Shown here one piece after another: positions 45,918-53,431 of a DNA stretch of 64,000 bases. A program made the translations under genes and the position numbers. The notes under the pieces were generated by a model. It saw only the letters and a program-made list of their open reading frames with translations, was not told the DNA's origin and ran no database searches. The DNA comes from Desulfocapsa sp050291935 (GTDB taxonomy: Bacteria > Desulfobacterota > Desulfobulbia > Desulfobulbales > Desulfocapsaceae): the NCBI GenBank assembly GCA_050291935.1, contig JBNKKR010000012.1:1-64000 (forward strand). Direction: 5' to 3'. Every line of letters begins with the position of its first letter. Position 1 is the first letter of the stretch.

Positions 45918-46271
45918 ATGGCCACCGCAACCATCCATGACTATCTTGTTCGTCTGCACGACATTATTCTTGAAGAGAGAAAAGTTACCAAAGAACTTGA
46001 TATGGACGCTTTAGAGGATGTTATGCGGGAGAAGGAAAGCTTGCTCAGGGTTCTGTCTCATATTGAAACCCTGGATGAAGGCGATAAAGAGCTTGCAGCA
46101 GCTATTCGAAATGAAAACAGAAGGAATGCGTACCTCTTTAAGGCCACCCTTGGCTGGATTCGTGAAACCATGGAGTTTTTCGGAAGACATGGTGTAAGTT
46201 CTGGATACTCAGCCACTGGTGGACTCACCAATTCAAAGATAAACGGTCGTCTTCTTTCGGGACAGGTGTAA
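45918..46271 (+). CDS. flgN: flagellar chaperone FlgN
   Basis: A 117-residue, mostly helical protein with an N-terminal segment LHDIILEERKVTKELDMDAL and a helix pattern typical of FlgN. FlgN keeps FlgK and FlgL soluble for export. Conservation is modest, so the call leans on position between flgM and flgK and on length. Confidence 0.85.
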   Translation: MATATIHDYLVRLHDIILEERKVTKELDMDALEDVMREKESLLRVLSHIETLDEGDKELAAAIRNENRRNAYLFKATLGWIRETMEFFGRHGVSSGYSATGGLTNSKINGRLLSGQV

Positions 46272-46272
46272 T

Positions 46273-47697
46273 ATGGCTGGACTCTTTTCAGCACTTAATG
46301 CCGGTAAAACAGCTCTTAGTGTCAACCAAAAATCCATTGAGATTATTGGCAATAATATCTCCAATGTCAATACCGAAGGCTACTCCCGCCAAAGCGCATC
46401 TCTTTCCCCCTACCCTGCGATGCATTTTGGCGGCTATTTTGTTGGTCAAGGTGTTGTGGTCTCCAATGTTGAAAGGGACCATGATGTCTTTGTTAATAAT
46501 ATGCTTCAAGAAAAATCAGTGGAATATGGCCTCCAGGACGGGCAAACCAGGGCCCTTTCTGAACTTGAGCGACTCTTTAGCGTAAGTGAAGAAAACATCT
46601 CCACTGAAATAAATCGATATTTTGATTCCTGGCAGGAACTTTCCGCCAATCCATCCGGCCTTGTGGAAAGAGACATTGTTATTCAACGGGGTGAACTGCT
46701 GGCGGAACAATTCAATCTTGCCACAGATGATCTGACTAGCATCAAGGATAATATTAATGACACCATAGTCTCTAAAATCGACGATATAAATTCTAAAATT
46801 GAAGAAATTGCAGAGTTAAATGATCGAATCTACACCATAGAAATACAAGGGCAAATGGCCAATAGCTCAAGGGATAGACGTGATATGCTTGCAAAAGAGC
46901 TGGCAACTTCCCTTGGGGCCAAAACATACGAAGACAATAAGGGAATGCTGGCTGTCACCCTCAGCAATGGACTTCCCCTGGTCCAAGGTGTAATGGCCAT
47001 GGAGCTTGATGCTGTACCTAATGGGTCTGACCTGGACCTTGAACTCCATGCCGGCAGCACTGTTAAACCACTTGCCATTGATAGTCTTGGTGGCGAATTT
47101 GAGGGACTTGTCCATATTCGTGACGAATTTATCCCCTCACTGCAAGATAGTCTTGATCGTCTTGCCTATGAAATTACGGAGGCGGTCAATACTGTCCATG
47201 CAGCTGGCGCTGGACTTGATGACCCTGCTACCAGTAGAAACTTTTTCACCCCAAATCCCGTGCCTGCCCCTCCAGCTGATGTTTGGCAAGATGCAGCAAG
47301 AAATATGGCTGTTGCCATAACTGATTCAAGTTATGTGGCTGCTGCTTCTTTTCCGACACCGCCAGCCACTGCAGCCTCACCGGGCAATAACGAAACAGCC
47401 CTTCTTATTTCTGATCTTGGTGAGCAGGCGATCATTAATGGTACTGACACCTTTGGCGACTACTATGGAACCATAACCGCTCAGGTCGGTATTGAATCCA
47501 ATATGAATCAACTTGCCCTGGAAGGTGCTGAAGATGCCATGGTCCAGCTGGAAAACCTGCGTGATGGTTTGGCCGGGGTTTCTTTGGATGAAGAAATGAT
47601 CAGTCTGATTCAATTCCAGCGAGGTTTTGAATCCTCTGCCAAGTTTCTTTCCACCATTGATGAAATGATGGCATCTCTAATGCAGCTCAAACGATAA
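46273..47697 (+). CDS. flgK: hook-filament junction protein FlgK (HAP1)
   Basis: A 474-residue protein with ALSVNQKSIEIIGNNISNVN near its N terminus and MISLIQFQRGFESSAKFLST at its C terminus, both typical for FlgK. It is shorter than enterobacterial FlgK (about 547), with a reduced central domain containing a Pro/Ala-rich patch (around 335-370). It forms the junction between hook and filament with FlgL. flgL begins 27 bases after it. Confidence 0.94.
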   Translation: MAGLFSALNAGKTALSVNQKSIEIIGNNISNVNTEGYSRQSASLSPYPAMHFGGYFVGQGVVVSNVERDHDVFVNNMLQEKSVEYGLQDGQTRALSELERLFSVSEENISTEINRYFDSWQELSANPSGLVERDIVIQRGELLAEQFNLATDDLTSIKDNINDTIVSKIDDINSKIEEIAELNDRIYTIEIQGQMANSSRDRRDMLAKELATSLGAKTYEDNKGMLAVTLSNGLPLVQGVMAMELDAVPNGSDLDLELHAGSTVKPLAIDSLGGEFEGLVHIRDEFIPSLQDSLDRLAYEITEAVNTVHAAGAGLDDPATSRNFFTPNPVPAPPADVWQDAARNMAVAITDSSYVAAASFPTPPATAASPGNNETALLISDLGEQAIINGTDTFGDYYGTITAQVGIESNMNQLALEGAEDAMVQLENLRDGLAGVSLDEEMISLIQFQRGFESSAKFLSTIDEMMASLMQLKR

Positions 47698-47724
47698 CTC
47701 GTACATGTTAAGGGTATAACTGAA

Positions 47725-48750
47725 ATGAAAGCCACAGAAGGAACCACCTATCGCATGCTGCAAACGAACCTTGACCGGGTTACTAATCGTCTTGCAGATC
47801 TAAGAGAAGAAGGTGCCACTGGAATTAAGCTTAATAAACCTTCAGATGATCCGGCATCAATACGCCCCGTACTCACCACCAGAACCCAAATCATGCATAC
47901 CGAACGGTATCTGGAAACAATGGGCGTTACCCTTGATAAAATGCAATCAACCGATGGACATCTTGAGCATGTTGAAAACATCTTGCAACGGGTAAAAGAG
48001 ATTACCATTAACTCCATCAATGGTGCGATGTCATCTGAGGATTTAATTATTTTTGCCGACGAAGTAGCCCAAATGAAACAAGAGATGCTTGACGCAGCCA
48101 ATGCCCAAGTAGATGGGAAATATATCTTTGCCGGCTACGAAGAAGACGTGCAACCCTTTGTTCGCAATCCAAATTATAACCCTGACCAACTGGTGCCTGT
48201 GCCCCCCCCTTATGATCCAGCCGATTCGACAACGTGGCCCTATCTTTATATGGGGACTCCTGACCCCACCGAGCTTGAAATCACTCCTGGTGAACTGCTG
48301 GAATCCAATCTAACCGGAAATGATCTTTTTCTAGGCGTTTCCAATGCAAACTGGGTTGATTCAACCACTGCCGCGGCTGGGCAACCGGAGACCGATCGTA
48401 TTGATATCTTTAGCGTACTTGAACGTACTGAAGAGGCATTACGCGCAGGAAATATTAGTGATGTCACTGGAGCTGGTGGCGGTTTGGAGGCTAAACTTGA
48501 TGAGCTGGAACTTGCAGCCAATCAAAATAGACGTCTTAGAAGTCAACTTGGCAACAGGGCATCCCGCGTGGACACCGCCATGTTACACCAGGAAGATGTG
48601 AAAATTGATCTTGAACAGGTCCTCTCACGCTATCAGGATGCCGACGCCATTGAGACTTTTAATGACATTGTCCAACAGGAGACAGCCTTACAAGCGGCTC
48701 TCAATATCACTTCGAAAGTCTCTAAAATTTCCATTTTAGATTATTTTTAG
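47725..48750 (+). CDS. flgL: hook-filament junction protein FlgL (HAP3)
   Basis: A 341-residue flagellin-like protein with KLNKPSDDPASIRPVLTTRT and DGKYIFAGYEEDVQPF in the N-terminal half and the C-terminal helix RYQDADAIETFNDIVQQETA. FlgL links FlgK to the first flagellin. It is the last gene of the flgMNKL group and is followed by an inverted repeat that overlaps the csrA promoter. Confidence 0.93.
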   Translation: MKATEGTTYRMLQTNLDRVTNRLADLREEGATGIKLNKPSDDPASIRPVLTTRTQIMHTERYLETMGVTLDKMQSTDGHLEHVENILQRVKEITINSINGAMSSEDLIIFADEVAQMKQEMLDAANAQVDGKYIFAGYEEDVQPFVRNPNYNPDQLVPVPPPYDPADSTTWPYLYMGTPDPTELEITPGELLESNLTGNDLFLGVSNANWVDSTTAAAGQPETDRIDIFSVLERTEEALRAGNISDVTGAGGGLEAKLDELELAANQNRRLRSQLGNRASRVDTAMLHQEDVKIDLEQVLSRYQDADAIETFNDIVQQETALQAALNITSKVSKISILDYF

Positions 48751-48752
48751 TG

Positions 48753-48776
48753 GTCAAATATTCTTTCTGATTTGAC
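48753..48776. repeat. perfect inverted repeat overlapping the csrA -35 element
   Basis: GTCAAAT and ATTTGAC (7 bp each, 10-base spacer) begin two bases after the flgL stop. The right arm contains most of the TTGACA -35 box of csrA. It could be a weak terminator for flgL or an operator controlling csrA. There is no T-run. Confidence 0.4.
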
Positions 48777-48800
48777 ATTCTTAGCTATTAACCATACCAT
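48772..48800 (+). promoter_or_regulatory. sigma-70-type promoter for csrA-fliW
   Basis: TTGACA, a perfect -35, is 17 bases from TACCAT (four of six matches). The leader to csrA would be about 49 bases. This would give csrA expression independent of FliA. Confidence 0.5.
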
Positions 48801-48855
48801 AACGAAAGAGTATTTATCTTTTCATATGTCAGATACCTTTTAACGGAGCTTTTTC

Positions 48856-49107
48856 ATGCTCGTATTAACCAGAAAACCTGGTGAAGGAATCGTCATTGGC
48901 GATGAGATCACCATTAAAGTAATTGAATTAAAGGGTGGCGGCGTTCGTATTGGAATCGACGCTCCCCGAAGTAGTAAGATATATCGCCAGGAAGTTTACG
49001 ATCGTATAATTGAAGAGAACAAACAGGCCACTGAATGGGATATGGATGTGCTTGATTCTCTTAGCAACAATCTTTCAACTGAGAAGAAAAGAAATGAGAA
49101 CAATTAA
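48856..49107 (+). CDS. csrA: carbon storage regulator CsrA
   Basis: An 83-residue RNA-binding protein starting MLVLTRKPGEGIVIGDEITI, with the GVRIGIDAPRSSKIYRQEVY core of CsrA. The dimer binds GGA motifs in mRNA hairpins and typically blocks flagellin translation. The C-terminal tail beyond residue 65 is longer than in E. coli (61 residues), as in many bacteria with FliW. It overlaps fliW by 14 bases. Confidence 0.96.
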   Translation: MLVLTRKPGEGIVIGDEITIKVIELKGGGVRIGIDAPRSSKIYRQEVYDRIIEENKQATEWDMDVLDSLSNNLSTEKKRNENN

Positions 49108-49513
49108 TACCCGATTTGGCCAAGTTGAATACGATCCTGCCAATTTACTTCATTTCCCCGCCGGAATGATTGGATTCCCAACTCTTCATGATTTTATTGT
49201 TATGCCCAACAAAAAAGAAGGTCCTCTTTTTTGGATCCAATCGGTGGATGATCCGGCCATTGCCTTTGTATTGACCGATCCCAGCAATTTTTTTCTGGAT
49301 TACCGGATTGGACCAGATGCCAGCGAAAGAAATTCCCTTAAAATCGGTGATGACGATGATTGCTTTGTCCTATCCGTGGTCACTGTTCCCAAAGATCAGA
49401 AGATTACCCTTAACCTGGCAGCTCCCATTCTCTTCTCTCCAAAGACAAATAGAGCCATTCAAGTAATACTTGAAAATACAGAATATAAGTCTAAAACACC
49501 CCTGCCAGCATAG
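49094..49513 (+). CDS. fliW: flagellar assembly factor FliW (CsrA antagonist)
   Basis: A 139-residue protein with INTRFGQVEYDPANLLHFPA, GMIGFP and the C-terminal segment LNLAAPILFSPKTNRAIQVI, the FliW signature. FliW binds CsrA and relieves flagellin repression; free flagellin in turn sequesters FliW. The start MRTINTRF was chosen because it matches family length and lies after GAGAAG; a longer frame runs inside csrA. The FliW-CsrA pair sits directly before two flagellin genes. Confidence 0.94.
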   Translation: MRTINTRFGQVEYDPANLLHFPAGMIGFPTLHDFIVMPNKKEGPLFWIQSVDDPAIAFVLTDPSNFFLDYRIGPDASERNSLKIGDDDDCFVLSVVTVPKDQKITLNLAAPILFSPKTNRAIQVILENTEYKSKTPLPA

Positions 49514-49536
49514 TTTTTGTAAAACAGCATACCTCA

Positions 49537-49560
49537 GGGGGAAACTTCCATCCCCCTTCC
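49537..49560 (+). terminator. terminator-like hairpin after fliW
   Basis: GGGGG and CCCCC pair around a ten-base loop that can itself pair as GAA/TTC. It lies 23 bases after the fliW stop and is followed by TTCCCTTCTATTTTATT, a mixed pyrimidine tract. Confidence 0.5.
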
Positions 49561-49606
49561 CTTCTATTTTATTAGTATCACACAGTTTTTCTTTTTCATT
49601 TTCTTC

Positions 49607-49634
49607 TAAAGAAATAGTAACACCATGACGACAA
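49607..49634 (+). promoter_or_regulatory. candidate FliA-like promoter for the first flagellin
   Basis: TAAA (49607-49610) and GACGACAA (six of eight matches to GCCGATAA) are 16 bases apart, the same spacing as in the other FliA-like sites of this window. The leader to the ATG would be about 93 bases. The -10 box is weaker than those of the flgM operon and the second flagellin. Confidence 0.4.
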
Positions 49635-49733
49635 GTATGGTAACTGCGAGGTACACCTGAGAGAAATAATCACATTACGTTTGTGAACGATTGATAACTG
49701 ACGCCAAAGCTACCCTTTCAAGGAGGAATAACC

Positions 49734-51230
49734 ATGGCACTTACAATCAACACAAACGTTGCATCTTTAAACGCTCAACGCAATCTAAGTAGTTCCCAAA
49801 AAGCACTTTTCACATCAATGGAGAGGTTATCGTCTGGTCTTCGCATCAACTCCGCAAAAGATGATGCCGCAGGTCTTGCCGTATCAGATCGAATGACCTC
49901 ACAAATTCGCGGGCTTAACCAGGCCACCAGAAACGCGAATGATGGTATTTCCCTTGCTCAGACTGCTGAAGGGGCAATGCAGGAGTCAACCAATATCCTG
50001 CAACGAATTAGAGAACTTGCCGTTCAATCAGCCAACGCCACAAACTCAGCAGAGGATAGGGCAGCTTTACAGGCAGAAGTAAATCAACTTAAGAGTGAAA
50101 TGAACAGGATTGCCAACTCAACCACTTTTAATGGTCTAAAAGTGCTTGATGGGACTTTCGTTTCTCAGCAATTTCAAGTGGGCCCAAATGCCAATGAGAC
50201 CATTGGGGTTTCCATCGCCAGTATGCAGGCGGATGACCTGGGCCGCTACTATGTTGACGCGGTTAACAATACAGCAAATCAAGGTACAGGTGCGGCAACC
50301 GCCGCAGCAACCAACTTGCCATCCAATAACACGATTGCCACCCAGACTCTCACTATAACAGGAAGCAAAGGTTCTGACGCCGTTCCGGTCACTGCTGGTG
50401 ACACTGCATTTACCATCGCAGCTGCCATCACCAACGCTGCCGATAACACAGGTGTTACAGCCACCGCAACAAACAGTGCCACCCTATCAGGTTTAACCAA
50501 TGACGGCGTGGTCTCTTTAACCATTGGCAGTGGAGGCACTACAGCCACAGTTTCTGCAACTGTCACCACAACAGATCTCAGTAACCTGGTAACAGTAATA
50601 AATGATCAAAATGGTGTTACCGGTGTTACTGCCTCCATTAGCGGCGGAGTTGTGACACTCACCCAGTCTGACGGTAAGGACATAATATTAAAAGATTTCA
50701 CCCATACCACAGGTGGAACTTCAATAACTGTAACTACTCCAGACACAGACACTGAGACACTAACCACAGGTACAACTTCTGCTGATTCTACCATTATTTC
50801 AGGAACTTTGGAATTAAGTTCCCAGGATGCATACACCATTTCCTCATCGGTGGCAGCAGGGGCGGGTAGTATAATTGACGGACTTGCCGGTGTCACCACC
50901 ATATCATCATTTGAAGAAGTATCTTTGATTGATATCAGTGATGTGGCAGGAGCCAATGACGCCTTGAAAATTGTAGACTCTGCCCTTGGCAAAATTGACT
51001 CCCAACGTGGTGATCTCGGTGCTTTGCAAAACAGGTTTGAATCAACCATTTCCAATCTGATGAATGTTGCTGAGAATCTCACAGCAGCAAGATCACGTAT
51101 TCGTGATGCTGATATTGCCCAAGAAACCTCAACAATGACCCAAAAAAATATCCTTCAACAGGCAGGGGTTTCTATCCTTGCCCAGGCTAATCAAACACCA
51201 CAACTGGCACTTTCACTGCTGCAAGGCTAG
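49734..51230 (+). CDS. fliC: flagellin
   Basis: A 498-residue flagellin. The conserved N-terminal D0/D1 region (about 1-170) includes RLSSGLRINSAKDDAAGLAV, and the C-terminal region (about 415-498) includes SRIRDADIAQETSTMTQKNI. The central part (about 175-410) is a Thr/Ser/Ala-rich variable domain exposed on the filament and a likely target of the Maf glycosyltransferase encoded to the right. TAGGAG-like AAGGAGG precedes the ATG. Its ends are closely similar to the second flagellin, while the central domains differ, so the pair arose by duplication. Confidence 0.95.
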   Translation: MALTINTNVASLNAQRNLSSSQKALFTSMERLSSGLRINSAKDDAAGLAVSDRMTSQIRGLNQATRNANDGISLAQTAEGAMQESTNILQRIRELAVQSANATNSAEDRAALQAEVNQLKSEMNRIANSTTFNGLKVLDGTFVSQQFQVGPNANETIGVSIASMQADDLGRYYVDAVNNTANQGTGAATAAATNLPSNNTIATQTLTITGSKGSDAVPVTAGDTAFTIAAAITNAADNTGVTATATNSATLSGLTNDGVVSLTIGSGGTTATVSATVTTTDLSNLVTVINDQNGVTGVTASISGGVVTLTQSDGKDIILKDFTHTTGGTSITVTTPDTDTETLTTGTTSADSTIISGTLELSSQDAYTISSSVAAGAGSIIDGLAGVTTISSFEEVSLIDISDVAGANDALKIVDSALGKIDSQRGDLGALQNRFESTISNLMNVAENLTAARSRIRDADIAQETSTMTQKNILQQAGVSILAQANQTPQLALSLLQG

Positions 51231-51242
51231 TAAAATACATTT

Positions 51243-51280
51243 AAGAAGAGCTGCATATTCGCAGCTCTTCTTTTTTTTTA
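51243..51280 (+). terminator. intrinsic terminator after the first flagellin
   Basis: AAGAAGAGCTGC and GCAGCTCTTCTT form a perfect 12-bp stem around a six-base loop, followed directly by a long T-run. It begins 12 bases after the flagellin stop and should separate the two flagellin transcripts. Confidence 0.92.
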
Positions 51281-51299
51281 TAAAAAAAATCTTTTTTTC

Positions 51300-51327
51300 T
51301 TAATCTTTTTTTTCTTTTGACCGATAC
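51300..51327 (+). promoter_or_regulatory. FliA (sigma-28)-like promoter for the second flagellin
   Basis: TTAA (51300-51303) and ACCGATAC (51320-51327) are 16 bases apart; read with a 15-base spacer the -35 is TAAT. CCGATA is the most conserved part of the sigma-28 -10 box. It lies after the terminator of the first flagellin, and the leader would be about 124 bases. Confidence 0.6.
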
Positions 51328-51351
51328 TCAAATTATGAAGAAAAAATTAAC

Positions 51352-51360
51352 AAAGGAGGT
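51352..51360 (+). promoter_or_regulatory. orphan Shine-Dalgarno-like sequence in the second flagellin leader
   Basis: AAAGGAGGT is a near-perfect match to the 16S rRNA 3' end but lies about 98 bases before the flagellin ATG, with no useful start codon and reading frame behind it. It also contains GGA, so it may be a ribosome standby site or an additional CsrA contact. Confidence 0.4.
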
Positions 51361-51406
51361 GTCTGGCATACATACATTGCAGTAAAGAAGTTAGGAGCAA
51401 GTAACA

Positions 51407-51420
51407 GGGCAAGGATGCCC
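51407..51420 (+). promoter_or_regulatory. AGGA-loop hairpin, probable CsrA site, in the second flagellin leader
   Basis: GGGCA and TGCCC form a 5-bp stem around an AGGA tetraloop. The core GGCAAGGATGCC is identical to that in the flgM-operon leader. Further GGA motifs lie at 51393-51396 and in the ribosome site at 51446-51452, so two or more CsrA contacts are possible, as in Bacillus hag mRNA. Confidence 0.65.
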
Positions 51421-51457
51421 GCAAGTATCCCATAACACATATTCAAGGAGGAATATC

Positions 51458-52978
51458 ATGGGTCTTTCTATTAACACAAACGTAATGTCTCTCAACGCTC
51501 AACGTAACCTGAGCAAAACACAGAGTAATCTGTCCAAATCGATGACCCGTTTGTCATCCGGTCTTCGTATTAACTCAGCTAAGGATGACGCTGCCGGACT
51601 GGCTATTTCAGATCGTATGACCTCGCAGATCCGCGGTTTGAATCAGGCTGTCCGTAATGCAAATGATGGTATTTCCCTTGCCCAAACGGCTGAAGGTGCC
51701 ATGCAAGAAAGTACCAACATCCTGCAACGTATGCGTGAACTGTCAGTTCAATCAGCAAACGCTTCAAACTCTGCATCAGACCGCAGTGCCCTGCAAGCTG
51801 AAGTTAACCAGCTGCAGTCTGAAATGGATCGTATTGCATCAACCACAACATTTAACGGTTTAAATATCCTGGATGGCACATTTGCAGCACAAAAATTCCA
51901 GGTTGGAGCAAATGCTAACGAAACAATTGGCGTAAGTATTAGTTCCATGGCAACTGATAGCCTTGGTCGCTATGCTGTTGATACCCAGCATTTGGCTGGT
52001 GTTGCTACCGGTGCTGGTGTTGCGGGCCCTGCAACGGCAACTGCTCAAACTGGTAACTCCTTATCTGCCCAGGCCTTGACCATAGCTGGTTTTGCCGGTT
52101 CTAAGACAATTGCTAACACGGAAATCACTGCTGGAATGCAGGCAGATTCTGTTGCGGCAGTTATTAATTCTTACACCGCTGATACCGGTGTTGAGGCAAC
52201 CGCTTACAACGAGGCTACATTTGATGTTGGTGTTGCTGGATCCATCAGCATGAAGATCGGTACGGGCTCATCTCTTACAGATGTAACTGCCAATATTACC
52301 GACGTGGATGATCTCACTGCATTGGTAGATGCAATTAATGATGTATCAGGTACCACGGGGATTACTGCTGAAGTAACTGCGAACGCATTGAAGCTGGTTC
52401 AGTCTGAAGGTAAGGATATCAGACTTTCCAATATCACCAACAGTGGTGATGCTTCAGGTTCTGCAACGACCACAACCGCAACTCTGGTAGGTCAAGGTGG
52501 AGCAACAGTTACGTTTAATGGTTCTTCCACTGCAGATTCTTCGGTTGTAACCGGTTTTGTGGAGTTTTCTTCACAGAAATCTTTCTCTGTTTCCACCTCT
52601 AATGCTTCTGCCGGAAGTCTTTTAGGCGCAGCAGGTGCAAATGAAATCAAAGGTTCTTCCCAAGAAACAGTCTCCACAATTGATGTGAGCACCCAATCAG
52701 GATCCCAAGACGCCATTGACATCATAGATAAAGCTTTGGCAACCATCGATTCTGAAAGGGGTGATCTTGGTGCAATCCAGAACAGGTTTGAATCAACCAT
52801 TGCCAACCTGCAGAACATTTCAGAGAATATCTCTGCAGCCAGGTCAAGGATTCTTGATGCGGATATTGCACAGGAAACCTCAAACATGACCAAGCAGAAT
52901 ATTCTGCAACAAGCCGGTGTATCCATACTTGCACAGGCCAACCAGGCACCGCAACTTGCGTTGTCACTCCTAGGTTAA
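51458..52978 (+). CDS. fliC: flagellin
   Basis: A 506-residue flagellin with conserved ends (RLSSGLRINSAKDDAAGLAI near residue 32 and SRILDADIAQETSNMTKQNI near the C terminus) and a variable centre (about 175-420) unlike that of the first flagellin. Its leader is more elaborate: a clearer FliA-like promoter, an AGGA-loop hairpin and several GGA motifs. Many codons look like those of a highly expressed gene, so this may be the major filament protein; that is an inference by eye. AAGGAGG precedes the ATG. Confidence 0.95.
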   Translation: MGLSINTNVMSLNAQRNLSKTQSNLSKSMTRLSSGLRINSAKDDAAGLAISDRMTSQIRGLNQAVRNANDGISLAQTAEGAMQESTNILQRMRELSVQSANASNSASDRSALQAEVNQLQSEMDRIASTTTFNGLNILDGTFAAQKFQVGANANETIGVSISSMATDSLGRYAVDTQHLAGVATGAGVAGPATATAQTGNSLSAQALTIAGFAGSKTIANTEITAGMQADSVAAVINSYTADTGVEATAYNEATFDVGVAGSISMKIGTGSSLTDVTANITDVDDLTALVDAINDVSGTTGITAEVTANALKLVQSEGKDIRLSNITNSGDASGSATTTTATLVGQGGATVTFNGSSTADSSVVTGFVEFSSQKSFSVSTSNASAGSLLGAAGANEIKGSSQETVSTIDVSTQSGSQDAIDIIDKALATIDSERGDLGAIQNRFESTIANLQNISENISAARSRILDADIAQETSNMTKQNILQQAGVSILAQANQAPQLALSLLG

Positions 52979-52990
52979 CAGGAGCGAGTA

Positions 52991-53024
52991 GTCCCGGTGG
53001 TTCCCATTAAGGGTCCACCGGGAC
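52991..53024 (+). terminator. strong hairpin between the second flagellin and flaG
   Basis: GTCCCGGTGG and CCACCGGGAC form a perfect 10-bp stem, with CCC/GGG able to pair inside the loop. No T-run follows, so it may stabilise flagellin mRNA, act as a partial terminator, or both. It lies 12 bases after the flagellin stop and 25 before flaG. Confidence 0.65.
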
Positions 53025-53049
53025 AATTACCATTTATGGAGGTGAGACT

Positions 53050-53403
53050 ATGACTGTTGAAAGTATTGGTGTTGCAACGGCAATCCAACCAAGGGTCAAT
53101 GAACCCGTGGAACAGGTAAGTAAGAAGCGGCAAGAAGTAAAAGAAGAATCCCAGCAGGCCACGGTTGAAAATACGCAAAATAAAATTCAACCGGAAGAAC
53201 TTCTGGGGCAAATAAAAGCGCTTACCGAAGATGGCTTATACAGTGTGCGCTTTGAAAAAGATCAGGATATGAATAAGTTTATTGTAAAAGTTGTGGATTC
53301 TGAGACTAACGAGGTTGTCAGACAGATCCCTCCGGAGGAATTACTTGAGCTGACAAAAACCCTCAATGAGCTGCAAGGGAATATTGTAGATACAAAGAGT
53401 TAA
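53050..53403 (+). CDS. flaG: FlaG-family flagellar protein
   Basis: A 117-residue protein with a Gln/Glu/Lys-rich N-terminal half and the conserved FlaG C-terminal domain (YSVRFEKDQDMNKFIVKVVD, then EVVRQIPPEELLEL). FlaG affects filament length in several bacteria. It sits between flagellin and fliD, its usual place. GGAGG precedes the ATG. Confidence 0.93.
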   Translation: MTVESIGVATAIQPRVNEPVEQVSKKRQEVKEESQQATVENTQNKIQPEELLGQIKALTEDGLYSVRFEKDQDMNKFIVKVVDSETNEVVRQIPPEELLELTKTLNELQGNIVDTKS

Positions 53404-53431
53404 CTGCAATGGTGAACAGGAGGCGGCAGAT

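Noticed and set aside
51364..51381. TGGCAT...TTGCA resembling a sigma-54 promoter before the second flagellin
   Set aside because: GG and GC are 12 bases apart instead of 10, which RpoN does not tolerate, and a FliA-like element lies just upstream.
52492..52941. A 149-codon antisense frame within the second flagellin
   Set aside because: Composition is a mirror of the flagellin repeats, and a similar shadow exists in the first flagellin, so it is an artefact of codon use.
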